Source: a virus. Taken from it: a stretch of DNA of 44,758 bases. The stretch is taken from positions 1-44,758 of IMG/VR virus record IMGVR_UViG_3300020183_000003; one strand, given 5' to 3'. Of this stretch, positions 29,923-37,814 are shown in pieces. Position numbers and translations under genes: made by a program. Within the stretch, counting starts at the first letter, position 1. Each line of letters begins with the position of its first letter. Under the pieces are notes generated by a model, which was not told the origin of the DNA, did not search any database, and saw only the letters and a program-made list of their open reading frames with translations.

Positions 29923-30402
29923 TTATTCTTGTTCGAATTCGTAATTTTCAATTGTGCTTGCCACAGATTCGACCTCCTCTGCGGCATTAAAAAAGACATC
30001 CATATTTGCGCGCTCCTCGATCAGAGTTTCTACAACGCCTGAAAGATCTATAACTCCGGAAGACTCTCTGACAGACAGCCCCTTTAACCTAAAATACTCA
30101 TCCGTTTCTGGAAGATTCAGCAGTGTTTTAATGTCTGACAGGTACTGGTTTGAATCACGGCCAAAAGAATTGAGGCTCAAAGTGAACGTTCGCAAACCTC
30201 TAACCTTCGTTGACTCAGAGTCCACATCATAAACAACCTCATCGGTTCCTACTTCGTCTGGACCGGAGATGATGTTCATTGTCAAATATGGAGGGCTTGG
30301 CTGTGGGGCACTTTGGTTTGCCCAAATTATCGAGGATGCATCAAATTCACTGTTGTTTTTAAACCAGTCATAGATATCGAGCTTGATTTGTGACAAATTC
30401 AT
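29923..30402 (-). CDS. Neck/tail terminator protein (gp12-like)
   Basis: 159 aa. MNLSQIKLDIYDWFKNNSEFDASSIIWANQ, then a beta-rich middle and an acidic end. N-terminal helix plus 'IIWANQSAPQPSPPYLTMNI' fits the phage neck terminator family found just before the sheath gene. It probably caps the tube and sheath at the neck. Confidence 0.8.
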   Translation of the reverse strand: MNLSQIKLDIYDWFKNNSEFDASSIIWANQSAPQPSPPYLTMNIISGPDEVGTDEVVYDVDSESTKVRGLRTFTLSLNSFGRDSNQYLSDIKTLLNLPETDEYFRLKGLSVRESSGVIDLSGVVETLIEERANMDVFFNAAEEVESVASTIENYEFEQE

Positions 30403-30776
30403 TGAACAACCCTCTGGTTTGCGCTAACGGGCCGTTTACTTGCAAAAGAAACAAAGTGTGGCAAGCTACTAGCTAGACGGTTTTGGACTTGAAATACCTC
30501 ATACTCCACATCGTTCCATACAACAATATCTCCTAAAGTACCTGCAGACTCGTCTAGCGTTTTTAACTGCTGTTCTGTGTAAAGTCTGATGTTTTCTTGG
30601 GTTCGAAACTCTTCTGGCAGACTCAATAGCTTTTGTCCGCTAAGAAACTGAATCACGGCATCCATTTGAGATGTCGTTTCAGAACCGGCCTCCCAAATTC
30701 CATTTACATACGAACCTGCAGATTTTCGTTTAAATGTAATTGTCGCATTTTTGAATGACTGCACTATGCTTGCCAT
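30399..30776 (-). CDS. Head-tail connector / stopper protein
   Basis: 125 aa, beta-rich (ATITFKRKSAGSYVNGIWEAG...DIVVWNDVEYEVFQVQN). Size and place between the DUF4054/HK97 gp10-like genes and the terminator gene suit a stopper such as SPP1 gp16-like proteins. Overlaps the next gene by ATGA. Confidence 0.72.
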   Translation of the reverse strand: MASIVQSFKNATITFKRKSAGSYVNGIWEAGSETTSQMDAVIQFLSGQKLLSLPEEFRTQENIRLYTEQQLKTLDESAGTLGDIVVWNDVEYEVFQVQNRLASSLPHFVSFASKRPVSANQRVVQ

Positions 30777-31255
30777 GAGCTCATTACCTTTACAGACCGA
30801 ATTGATTGCACCATCTGTGCCGTGTCGATTAAAATTTTTGTACTTCCTTTTTTGGCAATCGTTTGTGCAGAAAGTGGTGGCCAGTCGGGTATTTGCTTCA
30901 AAATTGTGTTTTTGATATCGGATTCAATCGCTTGTCCCAAAATATCCAAGGCTTTATCAATGGAAATGTCCCCCGTGATTATTTTTCTTTTCAACAGTGT
31001 TACGATAGCCGCCCACCTCGTATGTCGACGATCGTAGGTTGTTCTTAACCAAGACCTCTCAGGCGTTCTAACAGTTCCGAATTCATGAAAAATTCCGACC
31101 TCAACAACCGTTAAAGAATTCCCTTTACCCGAACTCGTTTTTTTGGGAGTGCTTCCCATTAAGCCTGACTTCACGTATGGCTTCTTTGCCAACAGGTTGA
31201 TCTGTCGCAAAATCTTCTTGAATCCCATGTCAGTATCTTTAACTACTGTAGGCAT
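30764..31255 (-). CDS. Neck protein, HK97 gp10-like
   Basis: 163 aa with a conserved 'VEVGIFHEFGTVRTPERSWLR' segment (the EFGt..pRpf pattern of HK97 gp10-like completion proteins) and an N-terminal basic region. The C-terminal helix region is ILGQAIESDIKNTILKQIPDWPPLS. Joins head connector to tail. Confidence 0.82.
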   Translation of the reverse strand: MPTVVKDTDMGFKKILRQINLLAKKPYVKSGLMGSTPKKTSSGKGNSLTVVEVGIFHEFGTVRTPERSWLRTTYDRRHTRWAAIVTLLKRKIITGDISIDKALDILGQAIESDIKNTILKQIPDWPPLSAQTIAKKGSTKILIDTAQMVQSIRSVKVMSSWQA

Positions 31256-31605
31256 CAGATCATCAAGGGCCGTTCAGCCCGTGTCCGAATAATTCTGCGA
31301 TACTGAGTCCCGTAACTGGTACTGAAAAGGTCGTTTCCTTCTGCCATCATTGGAGCAGCATAGGATCTCTGCATATCTCCAACCCTTTCGGATACAACGG
31401 CTCCAGGGTTCCCCCCCCTGCTTGACCTACCCATTGATAGGTAATGCGCCGTTAAGGCCAAAATAGCATCTTTTGCGCGGTTTCCAAGGGCGAGCCTGCT
31501 AATCTCATTCTCTGCTTGAGCGATGGCAGAGTCAAAATACTCGCCGTCGGCAATATCAGAAAATTCAGGATATCTCGTAATTACTTGGGACCGCGTGACA
31601 GACAT
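31255..31605 (-). CDS. Head-tail adaptor, DUF4054-like
   Basis: 116 aa. MSVTRSQVITRYPEFSDIADGEYFDSAIAQAENEI followed by AILALTAHYLSM, where the FPEF..v.d...ALaeA and LtAHyl pattern is that of the DUF4054 adaptor family. It attaches to the portal after packaging. Its start lies just after the upstream stop. Confidence 0.87.
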   Translation of the reverse strand: MSVTRSQVITRYPEFSDIADGEYFDSAIAQAENEISRLALGNRAKDAILALTAHYLSMGRSSRGGNPGAVVSERVGDMQRSYAAPMMAEGNDLFSTSYGTQYRRIIRTRAERPLMI

Positions 31606-31607
31606 TG

Positions 31608-32087
31608 CTACTCTTCTACCTCATCTGAGCCAGACTGTTCTTCGATTGCTTTGATCTGAGATTCAATTGCAGAAATAACAGTCGCTCGTTTCTCTGTTTT
31701 TGAGTAAGCTTCAAGTTTTGAAAGGTCGAACGTCCGCTTAATGACATCAACAGCTTCCCTTGCATTGAATCCAGATAAAGCATCTGAGGCCCCGTCTTTC
31801 AGGTTTTGCTCAACTTGTTTGTTGGCAGACTTGAGATCTGAGCCACTTTTATTTTCAGTTACTGAAGAAACAACTTTCAAAAAGTCGCGCTCCAATTTTC
31901 GCTGAATTGATGGGTCTTTCTTGATTATTTCCCAATCCGAATCTTCCACATCATTCACGCCTGGTTTAAAAACAACCAGGCGGGGTTTTTGAACCTCGGT
32001 CAATCCTTTTGGATAAGTTCCGTCGCTCTTTTTTTCAAGAACAGGAACTGAAAGGATAGATTTTGTTTTGTTGTCGATTTTTAACAT
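31608..32087 (-). CDS. Head-region protein of unknown function
   Basis: 159 aa. The first ~85 residues have beta character (ILSVPVLEKKSDGTYP, LVVFKPGVNDVEDSDW); the C-terminal part is helical and acidic (EAYSKTEKRATVISAIESQIKAIEEQ). Small proteins at this position, between capsid and DUF4054 adaptor, are frequent; function unknown. Confidence 0.75.
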   Translation of the reverse strand: MLKIDNKTKSILSVPVLEKKSDGTYPKGLTEVQKPRLVVFKPGVNDVEDSDWEIIKKDPSIQRKLERDFLKVVSSVTENKSGSDLKSANKQVEQNLKDGASDALSGFNAREAVDVIKRTFDLSKLEAYSKTEKRATVISAIESQIKAIEEQSGSDEVEE

Positions 32088-32108
32088 CGCTGGAACTCCT
32101 TTTTTAAA

Positions 32109-33098
32109 TTAGATACCCATGCCTTTTGCAACGGTTAGCGGATAGTAAACAATCACGCCGCCAGTGGTTAGCAAGCAAGGCACCTTAAAGGCTAGATTTT
32201 GCTGTTGAACTTCCAACATTTGGAATGAATCAGGAATTTCCAATGTTAGATTTTCAGGGTTGCGATTGTAAGCGATGATGACATCATCCCCATCAACTGC
32301 ATCCTTAAGTTTGTTCACAGGGATTATATTTTTGATCCATCCGTTGTTTTCGAGAAAGAAATTCTTGATGGTTTTATCGCTATGATCAGATCTTGGAGTG
32401 TTTGAAATAAGTTCATACTGAGCAATTGGCATTAAAAGGGTGTCTGGATTTTCAATACCTTTTGTAACGTCAATGATGCTAGATACCATCAGGTTCAAGT
32501 CTCTCAAAATTTGAGCAGGGGTTTTTGACGTCCATGTTTTCGAAGATCCTGTGCCATCAGCAGGGATAGTAACCTCAGGGATATTTGGATGTGAAAGCAA
32601 CCCTACGAGCCCAAAAGAAGAGTCACCTTTTACAGCAATCTCATCCAATGCCATCATCATTGCTCGCTTAGCAGCACTCGCTAAACGGGCATTAAGTGGT
32701 TTCCCGCTTTTTGCGGCCGCTTTGATATCCATTACCGAATAATCAAAACCAACGCCCAAATCTCTAACTTTGACGCGAGTTTCTTCCGCTTTTACAGATG
32801 CTCGTGGCAAATCTGAAGCGTAGTTCGAAATAATTTTTGCCATACCAAGCTCTGTGTATTGTTGGTAGACAATCTCACGAGTTCCAGGACCTGCTTCGTT
32901 AGAAATAGGAATTAGCTGCCCGGATGCAAATTGAAGGTTGGGGTATTTGGTATCGTAAGTTCTGGCTTTTACAGTTTCAAGCTCTCGTTGAAAGAAAATG
33001 GTTTCATCCCCATCCAAACGAGTCATCTGTTGTGTTTTATACTTAACGTTGGCCACAAACTGGCTAGGTGCAAAAATAAATTCAAGTTCGTTTTTCAT
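32109..33098 (-). CDS. Major capsid protein, DUF2184-like
   Basis: 329 aa, HK97-fold class. MKNELEFIFAPSQFVANVKYKTQQM start, E-loop region with RTYDTKYPNLQFASGQLIP, then the P-domain segment VSSIIDVTKGIENPDTLLMPIAQYELI and an A-domain ending GGVIVYYPLTVAKGMG. Follows cement and protease/scaffold in the operon. No protease site can be identified by eye. Confidence 0.92.
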   Translation of the reverse strand: MKNELEFIFAPSQFVANVKYKTQQMTRLDGDETIFFQRELETVKARTYDTKYPNLQFASGQLIPISNEAGPGTREIVYQQYTELGMAKIISNYASDLPRASVKAEETRVKVRDLGVGFDYSVMDIKAAAKSGKPLNARLASAAKRAMMMALDEIAVKGDSSFGLVGLLSHPNIPEVTIPADGTGSSKTWTSKTPAQILRDLNLMVSSIIDVTKGIENPDTLLMPIAQYELISNTPRSDHSDKTIKNFFLENNGWIKNIIPVNKLKDAVDGDDVIIAYNRNPENLTLEIPDSFQMLEVQQQNLAFKVPCLLTTGGVIVYYPLTVAKGMGI

Positions 33099-33111
33099 GT
33101 GTTAATGCTCC

Positions 33112-33906
33112 TTATAGGTCGATTTCTAAAACTGCAAGATCGCCAACGCTCTCGTTTGACTTCAAAATTCGAGATTTTGGCAAGGCAGCCGCAGTTGCTG
33201 CGGATCCTTCGTCGTTGTCTACAGTTGCACGAATTTTGCCAACATCGGTCGTCAAAACCCTGGCCTGTGTTTGGGTGATTGTTTCATCTGCTTGCGAAGA
33301 TCCCGCCGCAACAACCCAATCGCTCAATTCAAGCTCTTGATCCCAGTCGCTTACAACAGTGATCGTTCTGCTGCTTGCCGTAGCGCTCAATACCTTAGTG
33401 TTAGCCGCCGCGATTGCAGTAGCCACAGCCGCAATTGTAGCCGCATGACTTGTAGCATAGGTAACTTGAGATATTGCAACACCACCAACTTTACCGTTGA
33501 TCGTATTTGAAGCAACGAAATCGGCGTCCCAAACGATTGTTTGAACCTGCTTCTTCCCTTTAAAACGTACGTAGGGTGTGGAAGTGGGGTCCATGACCTC
33601 TTCAGGTTTAACAAAAACGCGACCTTTATGTGCCACAGAGACCGCTTCTTTGTTAGCGTAGCTTGTCTGACCATTTAAAGCCCTCGAATCCAACATTGCG
33701 ACGCCCAGTGCCTTGCCTTGAGCTGTGATGTCTGTAGAGACTGTAGGCAATTTACACTGAACATCTTTGTCAGTACCAATAACAACAACACGACCAACTG
33801 GGACAGATCCTTCTGCCGCACGGCTCAAAACGTCGACGTTAGACAGATCTGCTTTTTGGCCTTCAACCCCAAGTTCCATCTCATTGCTATAACTTAATTG
33901 TGACAT
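33112..33906 (-). CDS. Capsid cement/decoration-like protein with inserted domain
   Basis: 264 aa. Residues 1-115 resemble phage structural cement proteins (MELGVEGQKADLSNVDVLSRAAEG, VAHKGRVFVKP). Residues 121-207 hold an extra beta-domain (DADFVASNTINGKVGGVAISQ, TYATSHAATI) shared with the tail sheath. The end is acidic. Directly upstream of the capsid gene in the transcript. The domain may decorate the virion surface. Confidence 0.8.
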   Translation of the reverse strand: MSQLSYSNEMELGVEGQKADLSNVDVLSRAAEGSVPVGRVVVIGTDKDVQCKLPTVSTDITAQGKALGVAMLDSRALNGQTSYANKEAVSVAHKGRVFVKPEEVMDPTSTPYVRFKGKKQVQTIVWDADFVASNTINGKVGGVAISQVTYATSHAATIAAVATAIAAANTKVLSATASSRTITVVSDWDQELELSDWVVAAGSSQADETITQTQARVLTTDVGKIRATVDNDEGSAATAAALPKSRILKSNESVGDLAVLEIDL

Positions 33907-33909
33907 TTT

Positions 33910-35058
33910 TTACTCCTTTGCTTTCCAAGCATTTTTCAAATCATCGTTTTGCTTTTTAAAAGACTCATCAGACGTTACTTCTTCCGCATCAGCCTTAGCT
34001 TTTCTGCCTTCAGTTAGTGCTTTACCAAGATCTGAACCTTGTTTTTTGCTGAGGGCGTTGATTGAGGAGTAGCAAGCATCAATATGAGCTTCACTTTGGC
34101 CATCCAACTTCAGATCTGTTGTCTCTTCAACGATTGCTTTCTTGATATCCGTATTTGACAAAGAATCAAGCGTTTTCCGTTTTTCTTCGGAGAGAACTTT
34201 TTTAGCGTCTTCCAAAAGAACGGCACGTTCTTTTGCGGCATCCGAAACAGCAGAATTGAATCCATCAAGCTTTTTTTGTAGGTTTTCAACTTCAGCCCGA
34301 AGTCCTTTAACTTCCCCTTCTTTGCGATCCAAACGTTTCTCAGTGTCATCCAAATCCGCCTTTACGGTTTTAATTTCCCCGTTCTTTTGTTCAGAATCTG
34401 CTTTTACCTTTTCGAGCTCTACTTCTAAAGCGTCAAAAAGCTCTTGAGTAACCTCGAACTCCTTACCGTTTAACGTAATCTTCTTCATATTGTCCTCCTT
34501 AATTTCTTTGTTTTCTGTTTCAATTAAAATTCCATCTTCTGCATCGAGCTTTAAACGTGCTCCACGCCCGGCTCGACCTCTCATAACAACGGCAACGTGG
34601 TTGTAGCGGATATTACGCTGAACCGCGTCATATTTTTCGCCGTTGTAGATTCCGGGTTTAAAATCTAAGTCAGTTGTATATCCACAGCTAAGCTCCTGCT
34701 TCCCTTTTTGGATGTCCTTGATGGTCGAGTCATCCATTATGGTCACCATAGAACCAACGTGATCAGCCTGTTTTTCGACGCTATCGCCTGTCCATCCGAT
34801 CGTCAGATCCTTGGCGTTCTGTGAATTAACGGAAACGGTAGGGTGGTCATTTGTGACAGGCAATCCCAACATGGATTTAAGAGTATCTGCATTGAAAACC
34901 TCTTCAGGGGGCCGAAACTCGTTTCGAATAGTCCCGTCTGGCAATCTATAAACAAAAACGCCTACGCGAGTCAGCGTGGCCGGTACCGTTAAAAAACCTT
35001 TATCGTCGGTTTTTGTACTTGAGGTATCAATTTTTTGTGAGTCAATTCGTACTGCCAT
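33910..35058 (-). CDS. Prohead protease fused to scaffold, DUF2213-like
   Basis: 382 aa from ATG 35058 (MAVRIDSQKIDT). Residues ~20-160 form the DUF2213 protease-like domain (GFLTVPATLTRVGVFVYRLPDGT, LGLPVTNDHP, YNHVAVVMRGRAGRGARL). From residue ~190 a coiled-coil scaffold follows (MKKITLNGKEFEVTQELFDAL, with its own ribosome site GGAGGA), so a separate scaffold could be made from an internal start at about 34487. No clear ribosome site precedes 35058; the leader element terminator ends 15 nt upstream. Confidence 0.85.
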   Translation of the reverse strand: MAVRIDSQKIDTSSTKTDDKGFLTVPATLTRVGVFVYRLPDGTIRNEFRPPEEVFNADTLKSMLGLPVTNDHPTVSVNSQNAKDLTIGWTGDSVEKQADHVGSMVTIMDDSTIKDIQKGKQELSCGYTTDLDFKPGIYNGEKYDAVQRNIRYNHVAVVMRGRAGRGARLKLDAEDGILIETENKEIKEDNMKKITLNGKEFEVTQELFDALEVELEKVKADSEQKNGEIKTVKADLDDTEKRLDRKEGEVKGLRAEVENLQKKLDGFNSAVSDAAKERAVLLEDAKKVLSEEKRKTLDSLSNTDIKKAIVEETTDLKLDGQSEAHIDACYSSINALSKKQGSDLGKALTEGRKAKADAEEVTSDESFKKQNDDLKNAWKAKE

Positions 35059-35073
35059 TTTTGTTTTTTTCGC

Positions 35074-35156
35074 AAAAAAAAAGGCGTTCAACTTTTCGGT
35101 TTCCCGATGGTTGAACGCCTCTTTATGGTTGGCTTGCGCCTCCGTTTTTAGTTAGC
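35074..35156 (-). promoter_or_regulatory. Late leader RNA element, copy 4 (protease-capsid block)
   Basis: GCTAAC (35156-35151), TAAAAA, hairpin GG-A-GGC-GCAA-GCC-AA-CC with a GNRA loop, then AAAGA, terminator GGCGTTCAAC...GTTGAACGCC and nine T residues. TAAAAT (35185-35190) with TTGAAA 18 bp further up forms a promoter that overlaps the end of the 59-aa gene. Best-preserved copy with copy 3. Confidence 0.85.
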
Positions 35157-35187
35157 GTGGTTTAAATTTTCAAAGACACTCTAGATT

Positions 35188-35367
35188 TTAGCGCACCAAC
35201 TGCGCACTTTTCAACTTTGGCAACAAAACCTTGGTTACTTTACCCCGCAAAGGAACAATATCAATTTTCTGTGGATGCTCTGTAATCACAATTTCCAAAC
35301 GACAATACTGTTCATCACGAATCTGTTTAAGCCCCTCTACAATTAGCTGAAGATGATCCTCTCTCAT
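35188..35367 (-). CDS. Small 59-aa protein inside the head cluster
   Basis: ATG 35367 behind GAGGG; encodes MREDHLQLIVEGLKQIRDEQ, then a beta-like middle (RLEIVITEHPQKIDIVPL) and a basic end (KVTKVLLPKLKSAQLVR). Stop TAA overlaps the TAAAAT box of leader copy 4. The upstream par-type operator (35393-35434) suggests that it is expressed in the plasmid state rather than as a head gene. No family recognised. Confidence 0.65.
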   Translation of the reverse strand: MREDHLQLIVEGLKQIRDEQYCRLEIVITEHPQKIDIVPLRGKVTKVLLPKLKSAQLVR

Positions 35368-35392
35368 TTTTCCCTCTTTATCTCAAAAAAAC

Positions 35393-35434
35393 GGTACAAT
35401 GTATGATGTATTGTATGGTATTAAGTATGGTACC
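35393..35434. promoter_or_regulatory. par-type operator inside the head gene cluster
   Basis: GGTAC (35393-35397) faces GTACC (35430-35434). Between them are ACAAT/ATTGT arms and two GTATGG half-sites (GTATGGTA 35413-35420 and AAGTATGGTACC 35423-35434). The half-sites match the centromere at 5443-5600. Located between the MuF gene and the 59-aa gene. Confidence 0.65.
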
Positions 35435-35449
35435 AAAAATTGACACATT

Positions 35450-36322
35450 TCACAATACCTCTGACAGCTTTGGTTTTGCCACACAACGACACTGAATCGC
35501 CTCCCCAGGATGTCCTCCTTTTGGGGGCTTTGCCCAACTAAAAACTTTACCCTCTCGCTCCCAATGAGAAGGCTTTGCTTTTGGGTATCGGCCATCAGGA
35601 CGACCTCTCACTCTTTCATCTCCAACAGTAACCCATACATAATTTTGAACGCCGACACTTTGCTGTCGAACTTGGCTCAACTGACCATTGAATTTAGAAA
35701 CCTGGTCCCTTGCGATCAAGCGGGCTCGTCTTGAGGTAACCTCATAAAGATTTTGTATTTGCTTTGCCAGCTCAGTGCTTCTAAATCCCTGTCTAGCACC
35801 GCCATAGACCATCGATTCAAGCTTTTGAAAGTACTGTTGAGGAATCGATTTAATTAACCCTACATTGCTTGCAACAAAGGCCTCCATGATCGATTGAAGG
35901 TAGGGCTCATGCAGAATCACATCCACAGCTGTGAACGCTGATAAAATTCGCGTCACGTCTTTTCGATTAAATTCGGATACTTGCTGCCCAATTTGCATTG
36001 CAAGATCTTCCATTTCCCAATTTGCAAATTGATCGTCAAACTCGATCTGGGATTTGAGAAGATATTCAGCAACTTTTCTAGCAAAACCATCATCATTTCG
36101 AATAGTATCTGTTCTTGGCTTATCTTCATTTGCAAGTAAAAGAAGCTCTGATAGGTTCTGCACAACATTCTTTTTCACAATACCGTTTAAGATACCAACC
36201 TTTGAAGCCAATAGGGCTTTATATCTTCTTTCGATATTCATCGGAAACCGAGGAGTTAAAACCCTCTTTGAATGCTTTTTTTTGGCCAATAAAGGCAATG
36301 AAAACTTTGTGTTGATAGGCAA
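35450..36322 (-). CDS. Minor head protein, Mu gpF-like
   Basis: 290 aa, TTG start at 36322 behind GAGGAG, 3 bp after the portal stop. The C-terminal MuF domain is clear: RRARLIARDQVSKFNGQLSQVRQQSVGVQNYVW, DERVRG, and the end HPGEAIQCRCVAKP, with the conserved cysteine pair CRC. The N-terminal part is helical. Packaged with the portal; may be ejected with the DNA. Confidence 0.9.
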   Translation of the reverse strand: MPINTKFSLPLLAKKKHSKRVLTPRFPMNIERRYKALLASKVGILNGIVKKNVVQNLSELLLLANEDKPRTDTIRNDDGFARKVAEYLLKSQIEFDDQFANWEMEDLAMQIGQQVSEFNRKDVTRILSAFTAVDVILHEPYLQSIMEAFVASNVGLIKSIPQQYFQKLESMVYGGARQGFRSTELAKQIQNLYEVTSRRARLIARDQVSKFNGQLSQVRQQSVGVQNYVWVTVGDERVRGRPDGRYPKAKPSHWEREGKVFSWAKPPKGGHPGEAIQCRCVAKPKLSEVL

Positions 36323-36325
36323 ACG

Positions 36326-37687
36326 CTACTCCTCAACTTCGTCTTCATCGTCCGATTCGGGGTCATTTTCGATAATTGGTTTTAATCTCTCGCAATTGAT
36401 CCTTGTCTCCATCGAATACTCTTGACCGCCAAACCTGGCCATCGCAATTTCTTCTGGCATTGCGACTTGCATCTCAACATAAATCTTGTCAGTTTCAGCA
36501 ACGGATTTACGAACATCCGCTTTTTCCTTTTCATCCATCTCTTTAAGAGGGTAAAAGTGAAATGATATGTCCTTAGAAAAATGGCCATTTGTAGGACCAT
36601 CTTGTGCCGCTAAAACAAGCTCAAGCAATCTACTAATGGCTGGCTCAAGCACTTCTGATTGCTCTGCCGAAACATAATCTGTCCAGTCGTCGTCTTCTGA
36701 TTTTCCGGTTGCGCCAAGCCCACTTGGAGCTTCCCCAAAAAGGACTGTGTGTGGCATGTTTGCTGCACCTGCAAGACGAACGTTTATTTTCTCGATTACT
36801 TTGTCGATATTTTGAAAGGATGTTTGGAGTAGAGTTAGCTCATCCTCTGCATCAATCACATCCGTTTTAAGTGTTGACCGAATAAGATCCTGGAGCTCCA
36901 TTCTTCTCTTAATGGTATCCTCTCCACCACTGCCGATCATTTCTGCTAAACCCTTAATTTTTAAAATTCTTTGGTAGAACTCCATGATCATTGTAGCCAT
37001 ACTGTCGTGGGCTTGAGAAAAATTGATGATGGCATTCCAAAGCCCGGACATAACAGAATCGTGCCAGTAATTGTTTAGAATGAATAGGTTCATAGGAAGC
37101 TCAGATCCGTCAAAACGAATTAGTCTGCTAGCATGAACATTAACCCCTGTGAAATTTCCGTTTCTTCCATAAATTGTATAGGTTCGTGGAAGATTAAACA
37201 GCGGGCTTTCAAGACGCGATTCAATGTCAGAGACATTGGCAACGAGCTCATAACGATTTAAAACGACAAGCGACTTAATACCTCTAATTTTGGACTCAAT
37301 AACTGGCTGATCTGAATTTAAGCCATCGTCTAAATGAACATAAACTGCGGCCCCACCATAAACACGTGCTGTGGTCCATGCATTTGAAAAGTATTTTTTA
37401 ACCCTAAGTTTCTTAAAATATTCTGAAACTGCTATTTTATGTGCGTTGTTTATTGCTGAAAACTGAATCCACTTTCTTGTCGCATCCTTGACCACTTTGG
37501 TGACGATCTTCCGCGCCTCTGGACTTGCTGCAAAAAGGTTTTCTGCTTCCCAATGCGTAAGTCGTACAGCGTTTGCCTTAACGCTCACACGTTTATCTCT
37601 GCCTCGTTGGCCGAGTCCCGTTACAAAATTTTCAAGGCCATCATTTCTTTGAATCGCGGACTGTATGATCGTTGCCTTTTGTGACAT
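36326..37687 (-). CDS. Portal protein, DUF1073-like
   Basis: 453 aa. FVTGLGQRGRDKRVSVKANAVRL, then a long alpha/beta core with RVYGGAAVYVHLDDG and HASRLIRFDGSELP, and the late signature GEAPSGLGATGKSEDDDWTDYV, which is characteristic of DUF1073 portals. Between terminase and MuF as expected. GGAGG ribosome site immediately after leader copy 5. Confidence 0.93.
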   Translation of the reverse strand: MSQKATIIQSAIQRNDGLENFVTGLGQRGRDKRVSVKANAVRLTHWEAENLFAASPEARKIVTKVVKDATRKWIQFSAINNAHKIAVSEYFKKLRVKKYFSNAWTTARVYGGAAVYVHLDDGLNSDQPVIESKIRGIKSLVVLNRYELVANVSDIESRLESPLFNLPRTYTIYGRNGNFTGVNVHASRLIRFDGSELPMNLFILNNYWHDSVMSGLWNAIINFSQAHDSMATMIMEFYQRILKIKGLAEMIGSGGEDTIKRRMELQDLIRSTLKTDVIDAEDELTLLQTSFQNIDKVIEKINVRLAGAANMPHTVLFGEAPSGLGATGKSEDDDWTDYVSAEQSEVLEPAISRLLELVLAAQDGPTNGHFSKDISFHFYPLKEMDEKEKADVRKSVAETDKIYVEMQVAMPEEIAMARFGGQEYSMETRINCERLKPIIENDPESDDEDEVEE

Positions 37688-37704
37688 GTTTTCCTCCAGA
37701 AAGC

Positions 37705-37776
37705 AAAAAAGGCGAGCTCTCCGTTCTGGAAAACTCGCCTCTTTTAGGTCACGCTTACGCGTTCCTGTTAGTTAGC
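37705..37776 (-). promoter_or_regulatory. Late leader RNA element, copy 5 (portal)
   Basis: GCTAAC (37776-37771), TAAC, hairpin AGG-A-ACGC-GTAA-GCGT-GA-CCT with a GNRA loop, AAAAGA, terminator GGCGAG...CTCGCC and six T residues. TAAAAT at 37792-37797, 15 bp upstream. The stem differs from copies 3 and 4 (ACGC/GCGT instead of GGC/GCC) but still pairs: compensatory change. Confidence 0.8.
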
Positions 37777-37814
37777 GTTTATTTATCTTAGATTTTATCA
37801 TAGCAAAAAAACTA

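Noticed and set aside
33910-35091. Protease start at ATG 35091 (11 residues longer)
   Set aside because: It would begin inside the terminator and T-run of leader copy 4 and add a phenylalanine/lysine stretch not expected for the family.
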